Assembly: GCA_004553485.1 (NCBI GenBank)
Contig: SFLG01000061.1
Coordinates: 1 to 18,918, forward strand
DNA: 18,918 nt
DNA from: Bacteroidales bacterium
Lineage (GTDB): Bacteria > Bacteroidota > Bacteroidia > Bacteroidales > Muribaculaceae
Direction: 5' to 3'
The position numbers and the translations under genes are program-made. A model generated the notes under the pieces. The model was given only the letters and a program-made list of their open reading frames with translations, searched no databases and was not told where the DNA came from. Numbering within the stretch: position 1 is the stretch's first letter; each line of letters opens with the position of its first letter. Positions 7,173 through 16,200 of the stretch are shown here, one piece after another.

Positions 7173-7838
7173 TTAATCCAATAATCTTGTCTGAATATTT
7201 TTTGCCGAGGCGTAGGTCACGAGCAGGCGCCGGGCCAGGGCCTCGATGTCGGCCACCGGCATCTCGTCGCCATACATATTAACAATCATAAGCAGGCGAC
7301 GGGTCGACGGCGACAGCTTTGTGCGCTCGTTGTCCGACGTCGGCGTGCCTATTCCGCCCGTGTTGTCGCGCCAGACGGGCATGCCGGCGATGTTGAGCGG
7401 TCCACGCCCGATGGCCTCGTACGGCTCGCCCTCGCGGCCTATGCCGAGGGTGACGGTGTCGCCGTCGATGCGGTCGGCGTCAAAGCCTCCTATGCTGTGT
7501 CCGCAGGCCACCGACAGCAGGTTGATGAGGTCGATTACCGCCGCCGTGCGGTACAGCTCCAGCCCCTTCACCATGCGGCGCATCAGGGCCTCCGAGCTGG
7601 GGCGGTAGCGGTTGGGTTCCTTGCCGCAGGCCTTGTAGGCGGTGCGCGTGGCGGCGATGGCGGGACGCTTGTTCACCATCTCCATGGCATAGCGGCCGTG
7701 CACGTCGGCGGCCAGAGCCTCCATCTCGGCCCACAGCGCCTCCGGCGTGTCGGGATTTTCTATTTCGGCCTCTATCTGCAACACGCGCAGGGCCGGGGCC
7801 TTGGCCCTTATCTCGTCTGAAACAACAAGTGTCTTCAT
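7173..7838 (-). CDS. B3/4 (tRNA-synthetase-like) domain protein
   Basis: The product has 221 residues; its ATG (7836-7838) is two bases after the stop of the GlmU-like gene, so they form an operon. The pattern RPAIAATRTAYKACGKEPNRYRPSSEALMRR then DLINLLSVACGHSIGGFD matches the B3/4 domain. That domain is the editing-like module of the phenylalanyl-tRNA synthetase beta subunit, here free-standing. Such stand-alone proteins are thought to act on mischarged tRNA or amino-acid-like ligands, but the function of this clade is not established. DNTGGIGTPTSDNERTKLSP is another conserved-looking stretch. A longer open frame upstream, running through the GlmU-like gene in another frame, is a GC-driven shadow. 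Confidence 0.75.
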   Translation of the reverse strand: MKTLVVSDEIRAKAPALRVLQIEAEIENPDTPEALWAEMEALAADVHGRYAMEMVNKRPAIAATRTAYKACGKEPNRYRPSSEALMRRMVKGLELYRTAAVIDLINLLSVACGHSIGGFDADRIDGDTVTLGIGREGEPYEAIGRGPLNIAGMPVWRDNTGGIGTPTSDNERTKLSPSTRRLLMIVNMYGDEMPVADIEALARRLLVTYASAKNIQTRLLD

Positions 7839-7840
7839 TG

Positions 7841-8998
7841 TCAACGGTATTGCTCGGCAAGCTCGCGCACATGGGTGAGGATGTCGATGTCGGTCTGTGT
7901 GAGGTCTATGCCGCGGCGGGCCATCACCTTGCGGGCGGTGTCGAAGAACTTTGTCATCGGCACCTCGGTGAAGCCGGCGGTGGAGCCTTCGAGGAAGGAT
8001 GCCAGGAAGGGACGCGGGAAGCCGCTGCCGTGGATGTTTACGCCCACGCCGAGGGTGGTGGCCGTGTTGAGCATGGTGTTGACGCCGGCCTTGGAGTGGT
8101 CGCCCATAATCAGACCGCAGAACTGCAGGCCCGTGCGCAGAAAACGGTGGGCGGGATAGTTCCACAGCTTGATTTCGGTGTAGTCGTTCTTGAGGTTCGA
8201 GGCCACGCAGCCGCCGCCGAGGTTGCACCACTCGCCGATGACGGCGTTGCCGAGGAAGCCGTCGTGGGCTTTGTTGGAGTAACTCATCATCACCACGTTG
8301 GCCAGCTCGCCGCCGACCTTGCACCAGGGGCCTATGGTGGTGTCCTCGTAGATGCGCACGCCCATGCGCGCCACCGAGTGCTCGCACAGCGCCACGGGGC
8401 CGCGCATGCACGCCCCCTCCATCACCTCGGCCCCGGCACCGATGTAGACGGGACCGGTGCGCACGTTTATCACGCAGCCCTCCACGTCGCCGGCGTCGGG
8501 GTGGATAAACAGCCGCGACGGGTCGCCGATGACGGTGACGGTGTCCGACGGGGTGCGGAAGGACTGACCTGCCGTCAGCTCGTCGAAGTCGCGCCTCAGC
8601 ATGTCGCCGTTGCGCAGGAAGATGTCGTATACCATATCGATGGCCGTGACGTCGCCGTCGTATTCGCGCCTCAGCGTGCCCTCGCCGCGCCGGGCCAGCA
8701 GCCGGTCGCCCTTGTACAGAGCCTCGTCGGCGGCAAGGGCCTGCACGGCCCGCACAAGCGCCGCGTCGGGCAGCACATTGCCGGCGATGTGCACCGTGTC
8801 GGCGTCCACATCGTTGCACACGGGATATTTGGCCGACAGGTAATCGGCTGTGCTGTACCAGTATTCGCCCGGCAGATGGCGCCGCCACTTGTCGGCGATG
8901 GTGTCGATGCCCACACGCAGACAGGCCACGGGGCGCGTATAGGTGAGAGGCAGCAGGTTGCCCGCAGCCTCGGGGGTATCAAAAAGTATGACCTTCAT
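7841..8998 (-). CDS. GlmU-like sugar-1-phosphate nucleotidyltransferase/acyltransferase
   Basis: The product has 385 residues. The N-terminus MKVILFDTPEAAGNLLPLTY, with RPVACLRVGIDTIADKW, is typical of the Bacteroidota GlmU-like family, whose nucleotidyltransferase half departs from classical GlmU. From about residue 165 a left-handed beta-helix is seen as hexapeptide-type repeats (VYIGAGAEVMEGACMRGPV, GVRIYEDTTIGPWCKVGGE, NAVIGEWCNLGGGCVASN). The family is believed to supply UDP-N-acetylglucosamine (glucosamine-1-phosphate acetylation and uridylylation), or similar sugar nucleotides, in bacteria that lack normal GlmU. It is the first gene of a minus-strand pair with the B3/4 gene and is divergent from rfbC. 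Its start is the ATG at 8996-8998, just below a minus-strand -7 box. Confidence 0.82.
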   Translation of the reverse strand: MKVILFDTPEAAGNLLPLTYTRPVACLRVGIDTIADKWRRHLPGEYWYSTADYLSAKYPVCNDVDADTVHIAGNVLPDAALVRAVQALAADEALYKGDRLLARRGEGTLRREYDGDVTAIDMVYDIFLRNGDMLRRDFDELTAGQSFRTPSDTVTVIGDPSRLFIHPDAGDVEGCVINVRTGPVYIGAGAEVMEGACMRGPVALCEHSVARMGVRIYEDTTIGPWCKVGGELANVVMMSYSNKAHDGFLGNAVIGEWCNLGGGCVASNLKNDYTEIKLWNYPAHRFLRTGLQFCGLIMGDHSKAGVNTMLNTATTLGVGVNIHGSGFPRPFLASFLEGSTAGFTEVPMTKFFDTARKVMARRGIDLTQTDIDILTHVRELAEQYR

Positions 8999-9001
8999 AT
9001 C

Positions 9002-9034
9002 TTTGGGTTATTTGTTGCAAAAATAGTAATTTTG
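9002..9034 (+). promoter_or_regulatory. Divergent promoter of rfbC and the GlmU-like gene
   Basis: For rfbC, TTTG at 9002-9005 and TAATTTTG at 9027-9034 match the Bacteroidota -33 and -7 elements with 21 bp between. On the minus strand, the complement of CAAAAATA (9018-9025) is TATTTTTG, also a TAnnTTTG match, 20 bp from the GlmU-like ATG. The two -7 boxes are separated by one base and form a near-palindrome. Bases 9037-9070 are an alternating AT/CA tract of the rfbC leader. Confidence 0.65.
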
Positions 9035-9080
9035 CACCATATATATGCACATATATACACATATAAATAAACAAAGCAAG

Positions 9081-9641
9081 ATGAAATTTACCCAACTCGA
9101 CATACCGGGCGTCTGGATGATAGAGCCCGTGCGCCACGGCGACAGCCGCGGATATTTCAGCGAAGTTTTCAAGATGGAGGAGTTCCGTTCGGCCACCGGC
9201 GTCGATACCGTCTTTATCCAGGACAACGAGTCGGTGTCGTCGCGCGGCGTTCTGCGCGGCCTTCACATGCAGGCCGGCGAGTATGCACAGGCCAAGCTCG
9301 TGCGCGTGTCGCAGGGCGCGGTGTTCGACGTGGCCGTGGACCTGCGGCCCGACTCGCCCACCTCGGGGCAGTGGGTAGGCGTGGAGCTCAGCCAGGAAAA
9401 CGGCCGTCAGCTCTTCATCCCCCGCGGCTTTGCCCACGGTTTTCTTGTGCTGAGCGAGCTGGCACAGTTCCAGTACAAGGTTGACAACGTCTACGCCCCG
9501 CAAAGCGAAATTTCGGTGCGTTACGACGACAAGGATCTCGACATCGCCTGGCCCGCCATCGACCTGCCTCTCAACCTCTCCCCCAAGGACGAGAACGCCC
9601 GCTCCCTGTCCGCCGTCCTCGCCCTCCTCGCCGGCAAGTAA
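9081..9641 (+). CDS. rfbC: dTDP-4-dehydrorhamnose 3,5-epimerase
   Basis: The product has 186 residues, standard for RmlC. RGYFSEVF (23-30) and SSRGVLRGLHMQ (53-64), with the catalytic histidine at 62, are diagnostic. So are AKLVRVSQGAVFDVAVDLR (71-89), IPRGFAHGF (113-121) and the tyrosine region FQYKVDNVY (130-138). The enzyme inverts C3 and C5 of dTDP-4-keto-6-deoxyglucose in the cytoplasm on the way to dTDP-L-rhamnose. The other rml genes are not in this window, so it appears to stand alone here. The ATG at 9081 follows an A-rich leader. The upstream in-frame ATG at 9045 would add 12 unusual residues and lies only about 10 bp after the -7 box, so I reject it. Confidence 0.95.
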   Translation: MKFTQLDIPGVWMIEPVRHGDSRGYFSEVFKMEEFRSATGVDTVFIQDNESVSSRGVLRGLHMQAGEYAQAKLVRVSQGAVFDVAVDLRPDSPTSGQWVGVELSQENGRQLFIPRGFAHGFLVLSELAQFQYKVDNVYAPQSEISVRYDDKDLDIAWPAIDLPLNLSPKDENARSLSAVLALLAGK

Positions 9642-9654
9642 GGCCATGGCACAG

Positions 9655-9795
9655 GGCCCGCCCGCAACGGCGGGGCGGCACTGCCAGGCGGGGCCGCGGT
9701 CGTTTTACGAGGCGGCACTGTTATGCGGCGAGTTGGCCGCATAACTGTCAGGCCCGACACCCGGCCCGCAACGGCCCGCCCGCAACGGCGGGGCG
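9655..9795. repeat. GC-rich repeat cluster with hairpins after rfbC
   Basis: A 23-bp GC-rich word occurs exactly at 9655-9677 and 9773-9795. Its core CCCGCAACGG is found three times (9661-9670, 9765-9774, 9779-9788). GGCGGCACTG occurs at 9674-9683 and 9711-9720. Between them is a perfect 10-bp stem, GTTATGCGGC (9720-9729) with GCCGCATAAC (9736-9745). No gene is visible in 9642-9802. Confidence 0.85.
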
Positions 9796-9811
9796 TTTGT
9801 TTTCATTTTTT
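9775..9811 (+). terminator. Terminator of rfbC
   Basis: CCCGCC (9775-9780) pairs with GGCGGG (9787-9792) around a six-base loop and is followed by a T-rich run (9796-9811). It is the last unit of the GC-rich repeat cluster and lies just before the promoter of the cobalamin locus. Confidence 0.65.
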
Positions 9812-9814
9812 TGC

Positions 9815-9844
9815 TTGCAATTTAAAATTTTATATTTACCTTTG
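9815..9844 (+). promoter_or_regulatory. Promoter of the cobalamin locus
   Basis: TTG at 9815-9817 and TACCTTTG at 9837-9844 match the Bacteroidota -33 and -7 elements with the favoured 19-bp spacer. The start of transcription would fall near 9850, just before the first stem of the riboswitch. Confidence 0.7.
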
Positions 9845-9863
9845 CAAAAGCAAAACTTTTAAA

Positions 9864-10029
9864 GACGGTTCGCCAAATCAGGCGATTAAAAGGGAACCGG
9901 GTGAAAGTCCCGGACAGGCCCGCTGCTGTAAGTCTCTGTTTACCGGAGCCATAACGTCACTGACCGGCGCAAGAGCGCGCCCTCGGGAAGACGGCTCAGA
10001 CCAGGAGACAAGTCAGAAGACCTGCCGTC
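9864..10029 (+). ncRNA. Cobalamin riboswitch
   Basis: The closing stem P1 is GACGG (9864-9868) with CCGTC (10025-10029). Inside it are the conserved blocks of the class in the right order: AAAGGGAACCGGGTGAAAGTC (about 9889-9909), GGACAGGCCCGCTGCTGTAA (about 9912-9931), a GTCACTGACC variant of the GCCACTG block, CTCGGGAAGACGG, and the B12 box AGTCAGAAGACCTGCC (10011-10026). Riboswitches of this class bind adenosyl- or other cobalamins and turn down uptake genes when the vitamin is plentiful. The BtuB-like gene starts 54 bp later. In that gap GCGCT (10047-10051) can pair with AGCGC (10060-10064); it has no U-run, so control of translation is more likely than termination, but this is inference. 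Confidence 0.96.
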
Positions 10030-10083
10030 AGTAATTCGCACCAAAGGCGCTCGCGGATCAGCGCTGCGGATAAAGACAACAGG

Positions 10084-11945
10084 ATGAAAGCTTTATCACG
10101 ACGCATCATTGTGTCAATGATGTTTACAATAGCTGCGGCGACATCGGCAAAGGCGACAGCCACCGACCTGAACGCCGACACGGTCTATCACCTCCACGAC
10201 GTGGAAGTGACTGCCACACGTCGTCCCTTGGCCACCGAACAGACCATCAAGGGCGCCGACCTGCAGGCCCTTTCATCCACCTCTATTGCGGATGCCCTCA
10301 AATATTTTGCCGGAGTACAGATTAAAGACTACGGAGGCCTCGGGGTACCGTCGACCTGGGAAAATACTCGCTTTCGACCCTTGAGTCGGTATCGCTTTAC
10401 AACGCCAACAAACTCGACAAATGCCAGACGGCCTCGGAGTACGCTTCGGGGGCGACGGTATATCTGCGCACACGCCGTCCGACATCCGACTCGCTGTCGG
10501 TATTGGGCGGCATAGGCTCGTTCCATACCTACCGCGGACGTGTCAACGCGCAACTCAAGCGCGGACGGTGGGCGGCCTTCGCCGACGTGGAATATCTCAA
10601 CTCGAAGGGCGACTACCCCTTCCGCTACAAGTCGGAGTACGAGGACACCGTGGGCACGCGCCGCAACTCGGACATCGAATACTGGCGCGCCGAGGGAGCC
10701 CTGTTCAACGGTGGCTTTGAGTCGCACGTCTACTTCTACATCTCGGAGCGCGGATGCCCCGGCGGCATCGTACGCCGCCTGTCGGACCGCTACACCAACG
10801 TGGGCCGCGAGTGGGACACCGACTTCTTCGTGCAATCGTCCTACACGCACAGCTTCAGCAGTCAGCACCAGCTGAAATTCAACCTCAAGTACGCCCACGA
10901 GTACCTGCGCTACAACACCAACTACCCCGAAAACCAGAACACCGCCCGCGTCGACAACCACTACTGGCAGAACGACGCCTTCGCCGCCGCCTCGTATGCC
11001 TGGACACCGGCAAACTGGCTATCGGTCAACCTCGCCTACGACGCCCGTATGTCGTGGCTGGACTGCGACCTGCGCCGTTTCCGCGTCGTGCGCCGTCTCG
11101 ACCAGAAGGCCGTCGTGGCCACCCAGTTGACCTGGCGCGGTTTCCGCCTGGCCGCCTCGGCCCTCTACCAGCATTACCGCGACCACACCTTCACCCACAC
11201 CGGCGCCGCCGACCCGCTGAGCAAGCTCACCCCGGCAGTCTCGCTGGGCTACACCATCGGCGACTTCTCGGCCCGCGCATGGTACAAGAGCATCTTCCGC
11301 GCCCCCACCCTCAACGACCTTTACTATACCCAGGTCGGCAACCGCGACCTCAAGCCCGAATTCACCCGCCAGTGGAACGTCGGCGTGGAATATCAGCACG
11401 CCTGGGGCCCGTGGATGGTGTCCGTCCAGGCCGACGGCTACATCAACCGCGTGGACGACCGCATCGTCTGTCTGCCCATCCGAGGCACCTACACCTGGTC
11501 GATGCTCAACTACGGCAAAACCTTCTGCCGCGGCCTCAACTCCACCGTGTCGGGCCGTTACAGCATTAATGGATGGAATTTCTCGCTGTTAGGCTCGCTG
11601 ACCTGGCAGAAAGACCTCAACCGCACCAATCCCGAGTCGCCCACCTACAACAAGCCCATCTGCTACGCCCCCACCCTCTCGTACGGCATCACCGGCATGG
11701 CCGAATGGCGATGGTTCTCGCTCACCGTCAGCGACCTGCACGTCAGCAAGCGCATGTGGAGCTATGCCGACCCCGAGGACATGCTCAAGCCCTACAACAA
11801 CGTCGACGTCAAATTCAACGCAAGCTGGCGCAACTTCATCGCCTCGCTCGAAATCTTCGACCTCCTGGACGAGCAGTACGAGCACATCCCCCGCTATCCC
11901 ATGCCGGGCCGCAATTTCCGCTTTACCTTAACATACACGCTATAA
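10084..11945 (+). pseudogene. btuB: BtuB-like TonB-dependent corrinoid receptor, plug deletion and frameshift
   Basis: The N-terminal frame gives a signal peptide (MKALSRRIIVSMMFTIAAA), a Ton-box-like DTVYHLHDVEVTATR and the beginning of the plug (SIADALKYFAGVQIKDYGGLG). It then runs out of frame at about 10344. From 10344-10347 another frame carries the homologous continuation (TVDLGKYSLSTLESVSLYNA, later SEYASGATVYLRT). It stays open through the 22-stranded barrel to TAA at 11945, ending in the typical aromatic strand FRFTLTYTL. The missing part is the plug segment that usually reads roughly G-L-K-T-I-N-V-R-S-x-G...G-N-A-Q-N-G. The deletion is about 30 residues and must be 3n+1 bases. The receptor would import corrinoids with TonB and is under the riboswitch. 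As written it cannot make a full receptor. The loss may be real or an assembly error. Confidence 0.85.
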
Positions 11946-11964
11946 GACTCTAAAAATCAAATAC

Positions 11965-13254
11965 ATGAAGTTCAAAAGAATGGTTGCCGTAATAGCGGCA
12001 ACGGCCACCTTATTGTCCATTTTCGGCCAGGAGCGCATCATCCTGCTCAACGAAGGAAACTGGCAGGCCGACAACGGACGCGTCTCGTATTTCGAGAACG
12101 GCACGATGGTGTCCAACCAGTGGTTCCGCGAGAAAAACGGCTACAAACTCGGCGACACCCCCAACGACATCATCCAGGTCAACGAGAACCTCATCGCCAT
12201 GGCCATCAACTGGTCCAACATCGTCCAGTTCATCCGCCCCGACGGCACCGCCGTGGCCGCCACCGAGGACATCCCCAACAACCGCAAGCTGGCCTCGGAC
12301 GGCGGACGCTACGTCTACATCTCGTCCTACGGCCACGAGTGCAAGGTAAACGACCGGATGGAGGAGTTCACCCGCGGCTATGTGGCCAAAATCGACGTCA
12401 CCACCTTCAAGGTTGTGGCAGCCACCGAGGTCGGCTACGAGCCCGAAGGCATAGCCTACTACAAGGGTAAGATTTTCGTCGCCAACACCGGCGGCTACGC
12501 CTTCAACGAGGACCACGAGTACGAGACCACCGTGGACGTCCTCGACGCCGTGACGATGAAAAAGGAGCGCAGCGTCGACACAAAAATCATCAACCTCTAC
12601 GGCAAGCTGTCGCAGACGGGGCAGTACCTGCTCATCAATTCGCCCGGCGACTACTACGACGTCCAGGCCGCCGGCATCGTCTTCGACTGCCAGGCCGTCC
12701 TCGACGGCAAGCCCGACAGCGAGTGCTTCATCGTCACCGACTACCCCTGCACCTACAGCACGGCCACCCCTGACGGCAAATTTTTATGCATAGGCTCGCG
12801 CTTCTCGTACTACACCATGGGCTACGAGTTCTGCTACGCCACCATCGACCCCAAAGTGCTCTTCGACACTGTCGGCGGCGACGGCATCTACGAGCGCATG
12901 CCCGGCACCGTCCTCGAGGACATCAAGAAATTCGCCATGCCCTACGGCATGTACGTCAACCCCTACACCGGCTTCATCTACGCCACCGACGCCGCCGACT
13001 ATGCATCAGGAGGACGCATGCACCAGTGGGACGCCAACGGCAGACACCTGGGCGACTGGGGAGTGTACATCAACCCGGCGCACTTCCTGGCCCTGCCCCC
13101 CGACGGCATGAGCTTCGGCGGCATGGAGGACATCATCGCCGACACTCCCGCCGCCGACAGCACCATCTACAGCCTCCAGGGCATCCCCGTGGCCAATCCC
13201 GTCCCCGGACAACTGTATATACAGAACGGAAAGAAATTCATCCAACACAATTAA
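11965..13254 (+). CDS. BtuG-like surface beta-propeller, corrinoid-binding candidate (copy 1)
   Basis: The product has 429 residues and starts 19 bp after the receptor gene. The signal peptide (MKFKRMVAVIAATATLLSIF, then GQ) has no lipobox cysteine. The mature protein is a YncE/DUF5074-type beta-propeller with ILLNEGNWQADNGRVSYF, GDTPNDIIQVNENLIAMAIN, NNRKLASDGGRYVYISSYG, PEGIAYYKGKIFVANTGGY, QTGQYLLINSPGDYYDV and MPYGMYVNPYTGFIYATDA. This is the pattern of BtuG, the extracellular partner of BtuB that captures cobalamin with very high affinity in Bacteroides. The C-terminus (IYSLQGIPVANPVPGQLYI then a basic end) looks like a T9SS-type sorting tail, unlike lipoprotein BtuG. Position behind the riboswitch and receptor supports a corrinoid role; binding itself is inference. 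Confidence 0.8.
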   Translation: MKFKRMVAVIAATATLLSIFGQERIILLNEGNWQADNGRVSYFENGTMVSNQWFREKNGYKLGDTPNDIIQVNENLIAMAINWSNIVQFIRPDGTAVAATEDIPNNRKLASDGGRYVYISSYGHECKVNDRMEEFTRGYVAKIDVTTFKVVAATEVGYEPEGIAYYKGKIFVANTGGYAFNEDHEYETTVDVLDAVTMKKERSVDTKIINLYGKLSQTGQYLLINSPGDYYDVQAAGIVFDCQAVLDGKPDSECFIVTDYPCTYSTATPDGKFLCIGSRFSYYTMGYEFCYATIDPKVLFDTVGGDGIYERMPGTVLEDIKKFAMPYGMYVNPYTGFIYATDAADYASGGRMHQWDANGRHLGDWGVYINPAHFLALPPDGMSFGGMEDIIADTPAADSTIYSLQGIPVANPVPGQLYIQNGKKFIQHN

Positions 13255-13273
13255 CCAATCATAAAATCCAACT

Positions 13274-16200
13274 ATGCGATTAGCCAAATTTTTAACAGTA
13301 ATGCTGGCTGTCTGCGCCATTTTGCCTGCCAAGGCCAACCCCGTAAAGGTAAAAATGGACCGCACTTCGCCGACAATGACGCTGGTCGATAAGGCCACCG
13401 GCGCCACAATCGAAACCGGCGCGCCCAACGGCGTAGAATATGATTTCGACGTCGCTCCCGGCCGTTATGTCCTCACCGCCAAAGGTACAAAGGACAACAT
13501 AACCGGCACAATCGAGGTCGAGGTGGGCGACTCGACAAATGTCCAGGTGATAACGGTGCTCACCAACACCGTCTACGCCACCAACCGCGACGAGAACAAT
13601 AACAACTGGGTCTATGGCACCGACTACGACATCGACGTCAAGGTATTCAGCCGCGAAGGCGTGCAGCAGGTAGTCACCTTGGGCGAAAGCACGACAGCCG
13701 GTCGCAAGACTGTCCTCGCCCTCAACGGCAACAGCCTCTACGTTACCTTCATTCCCTCGGATGCGCACAAGGCCGAGGGCTATGTAAACTTCTACACCTC
13801 GCGCACCCTCACCGGCGGCATCAACGTCAGCGGCGCCATCCCCAAGGCCGACGTGGTCACAGTTACGGTGCCCGAAAAGGCTTATTTCGAGCTCAACATC
13901 AAATTCGGCCACTACGTCGACTTCACGCGCGTAGAGCCGGAGTCCGAAGCCATTGTCGACGGCAAGCGCCAGCTCAAATACCGCCTTGCCTTCAACCAGG
14001 CCTACAATTTCCGCACGTCCATTGAGGGCGGCATTACACGCGGCGGCATTTTCACCATGAAAGAGAATGTCGCACAGCGTCCCGACCTCACCTTCGACGA
14101 GTCGCTTTACAAAGCCTTCGCCCCGGACGGCCTCAAGCACAGCGTGCAGGATAACGGCGGCTACGAGACCGGAGACATCTTCGTCAACATCAACCCTCGC
14201 AACCACCTCGTCCTGAAACAGGGCGACACCTACAAGCTGCACGGCATGCGCACATGGCAGCTCACCGAAAGCTCGACCAACAACTATTTCATCGAGCCCG
14301 ATTTCCATTACACCATCCTCGGCCTCGACGGCAAACCCTCGACCGGTGTCGTCACCATCGAGCAGAAACAGGGTTCGGCATGGGCCGACCTCAAGGCCAC
14401 CGGCAACGGCACGGCAATCGTCCTGGTCACATACGACGCCATCGGCCTGCAGCAATACACCAACAATGCATGGAACCCGTATATGGGCGGCGAGATATGG
14501 AGCGCGATATGGCCGGAGAACACCGCAGCCTTCGTGGTCAGCGTAGGCCAGACAGCCTCGACCGCCGACCCCAACATGGTTGTCAACGAGAAGTACAACG
14601 ACGGAGCCAAAAAGGTTGCCGGAAAATATGTCGACACCGAGTGCGACGTCTTCTACTACCTCGAGGGCGAGAACGGATTCCCCTACACCTTCAAGCCCAT
14701 CAACGCCGCCAACGTCACCATCGCCTATCCGACAATCGGCGAGCACAGCGCCACCTACAGCGGCTTCGGCACCGAAGGAGTGACCAAAAACGAAGACGGC
14801 TCATACACTGTCCTTCTCAAGGAAGGCCGTCAGATTGTCTGCGTCACCGACGCCGCCGGTAACGCCGCCTACCAGGTGCTCACCGCCAAACCCTGCCGGC
14901 GCGAAATCACCAACGTCACCCGTCCCGGCAGCACCATCATCCAGCCCGGCGACCAGGTCAAGATTCAGTACTCGGGCCTGCGCCACCCGGCAAACAAGCT
15001 TGCCGCCATCTACAACATGTCGGCGTATGTGACCTATAACGGCATCCCCAACGGCTCGTCGCTCATCCTCGGCTCGGGCCAGTACACCTTCGGCTCCGCC
15101 GCCAGCGCCCAGGCCGTCACCGTCGACATCCCCGCCGACTATGACGTCGCCGCCAACCCCGAGCTGGTTATGGATGAAGGCGTTATCCAGGTCAACGGCT
15201 TCGGCGACCCCATCGGCAACCACCGCTTCATCGACCCGGTTGGCGGCCGCTCGCCCAACTTCACCGCCATCGCCCACAAGACCTATTTCGGCGCCATACC
15301 CGAGGTCCGTCTGCCGATATCGCAGTACAAGACATTCGACATCACCCTCAGCAACAACGTCAGCGACGCCGAGATTACCATAACCTACCGCGGCAACGTC
15401 CTCACCGCCACCGACGGCGTCTACACCGGCTCGTACGGCGACTACGCCGTCGTGGCCAGGAAGGAAGGCTACCGCTGCTTCCGCCACACCTTCAGCATCC
15501 CCGAAGGCTCACCCGACAACGTCACCTTCAACGTCGAGATGGAACTCCTCGGCGCCACCGCCTGGGACGGCAAGACCGTCACCACTCCCGTGGCCAACGC
15601 CGACGGCGTATACGAGATTGGCACCGGCGCCGAACTGGCAGGCTTCGCCCAGGTCGTAGCGTCCACCGCCACTGCCAAAGGTGTACTCACCGCCGACATC
15701 GACCTTGCCAATTTTGACTGGACGCCCATAGGCGCAACCTCCTCCAAGTCCTTCAAGGGCGAGTTCAACGGCGCCGGCCACAACATCCGCGGCCTCTACA
15801 TCGGCGCTCCTAAGAAAGACTATCAGGGTCTCTTCGGCTATGCCGTCGGCACGGCAGCAGCCCCCATCACCATCAAGGGCATAACCGTCAGCGACGGCTC
15901 CGTTGAGGGCAAGAGCTACATCGGCGCTATCCTCGGCCACGGCGGCAACTACGTCACCATCAGCGAGTGCGCCAACTATGCCGACATCACCGCCGCAAGC
16001 TCAATGGCAGGCGGCATCGCCGGACGCATGAACGGCACCGCCGAATGCCGCCTCATCAATTGCTACAACACAGGCAAGGTCATCAGCAACGGCAACCACG
16101 CCGGCATCGTCGGTGCCATCAACGCCAAGACAGTCATCACCAACTGCTACAACATCGGTGAAATTGCCGACAACGGCAATGCCGGCGCCATCAGCGGCAC

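Noticed and set aside
7173..8888. A 571-codon minus-strand open frame as one large protein
   Set aside because: Its first part is a low-complexity R/G/H-rich shadow of the GlmU-like gene in another frame; only the part from 7838 downward is the real B3/4 protein.
9045..9080. Upstream ATG at 9045 as the rfbC start
   Set aside because: It would add 12 residues not found in RmlC proteins and lies almost at the expected transcription start; the ATG at 9081 gives the normal N-terminus.
10340..10356. GGTACC followed by GTCGAC at the receptor break, resembling cloning sites
   Set aside because: The bases are simply the natural codons for G-T-V-D of the conserved plug; no vector sequence surrounds them.
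13292..14746. Long minus-strand open frame inside the 1100-residue gene
   Set aside because: Same GC-driven antisense shadow; a matching one appears at 17091-18485 opposite the second pair.
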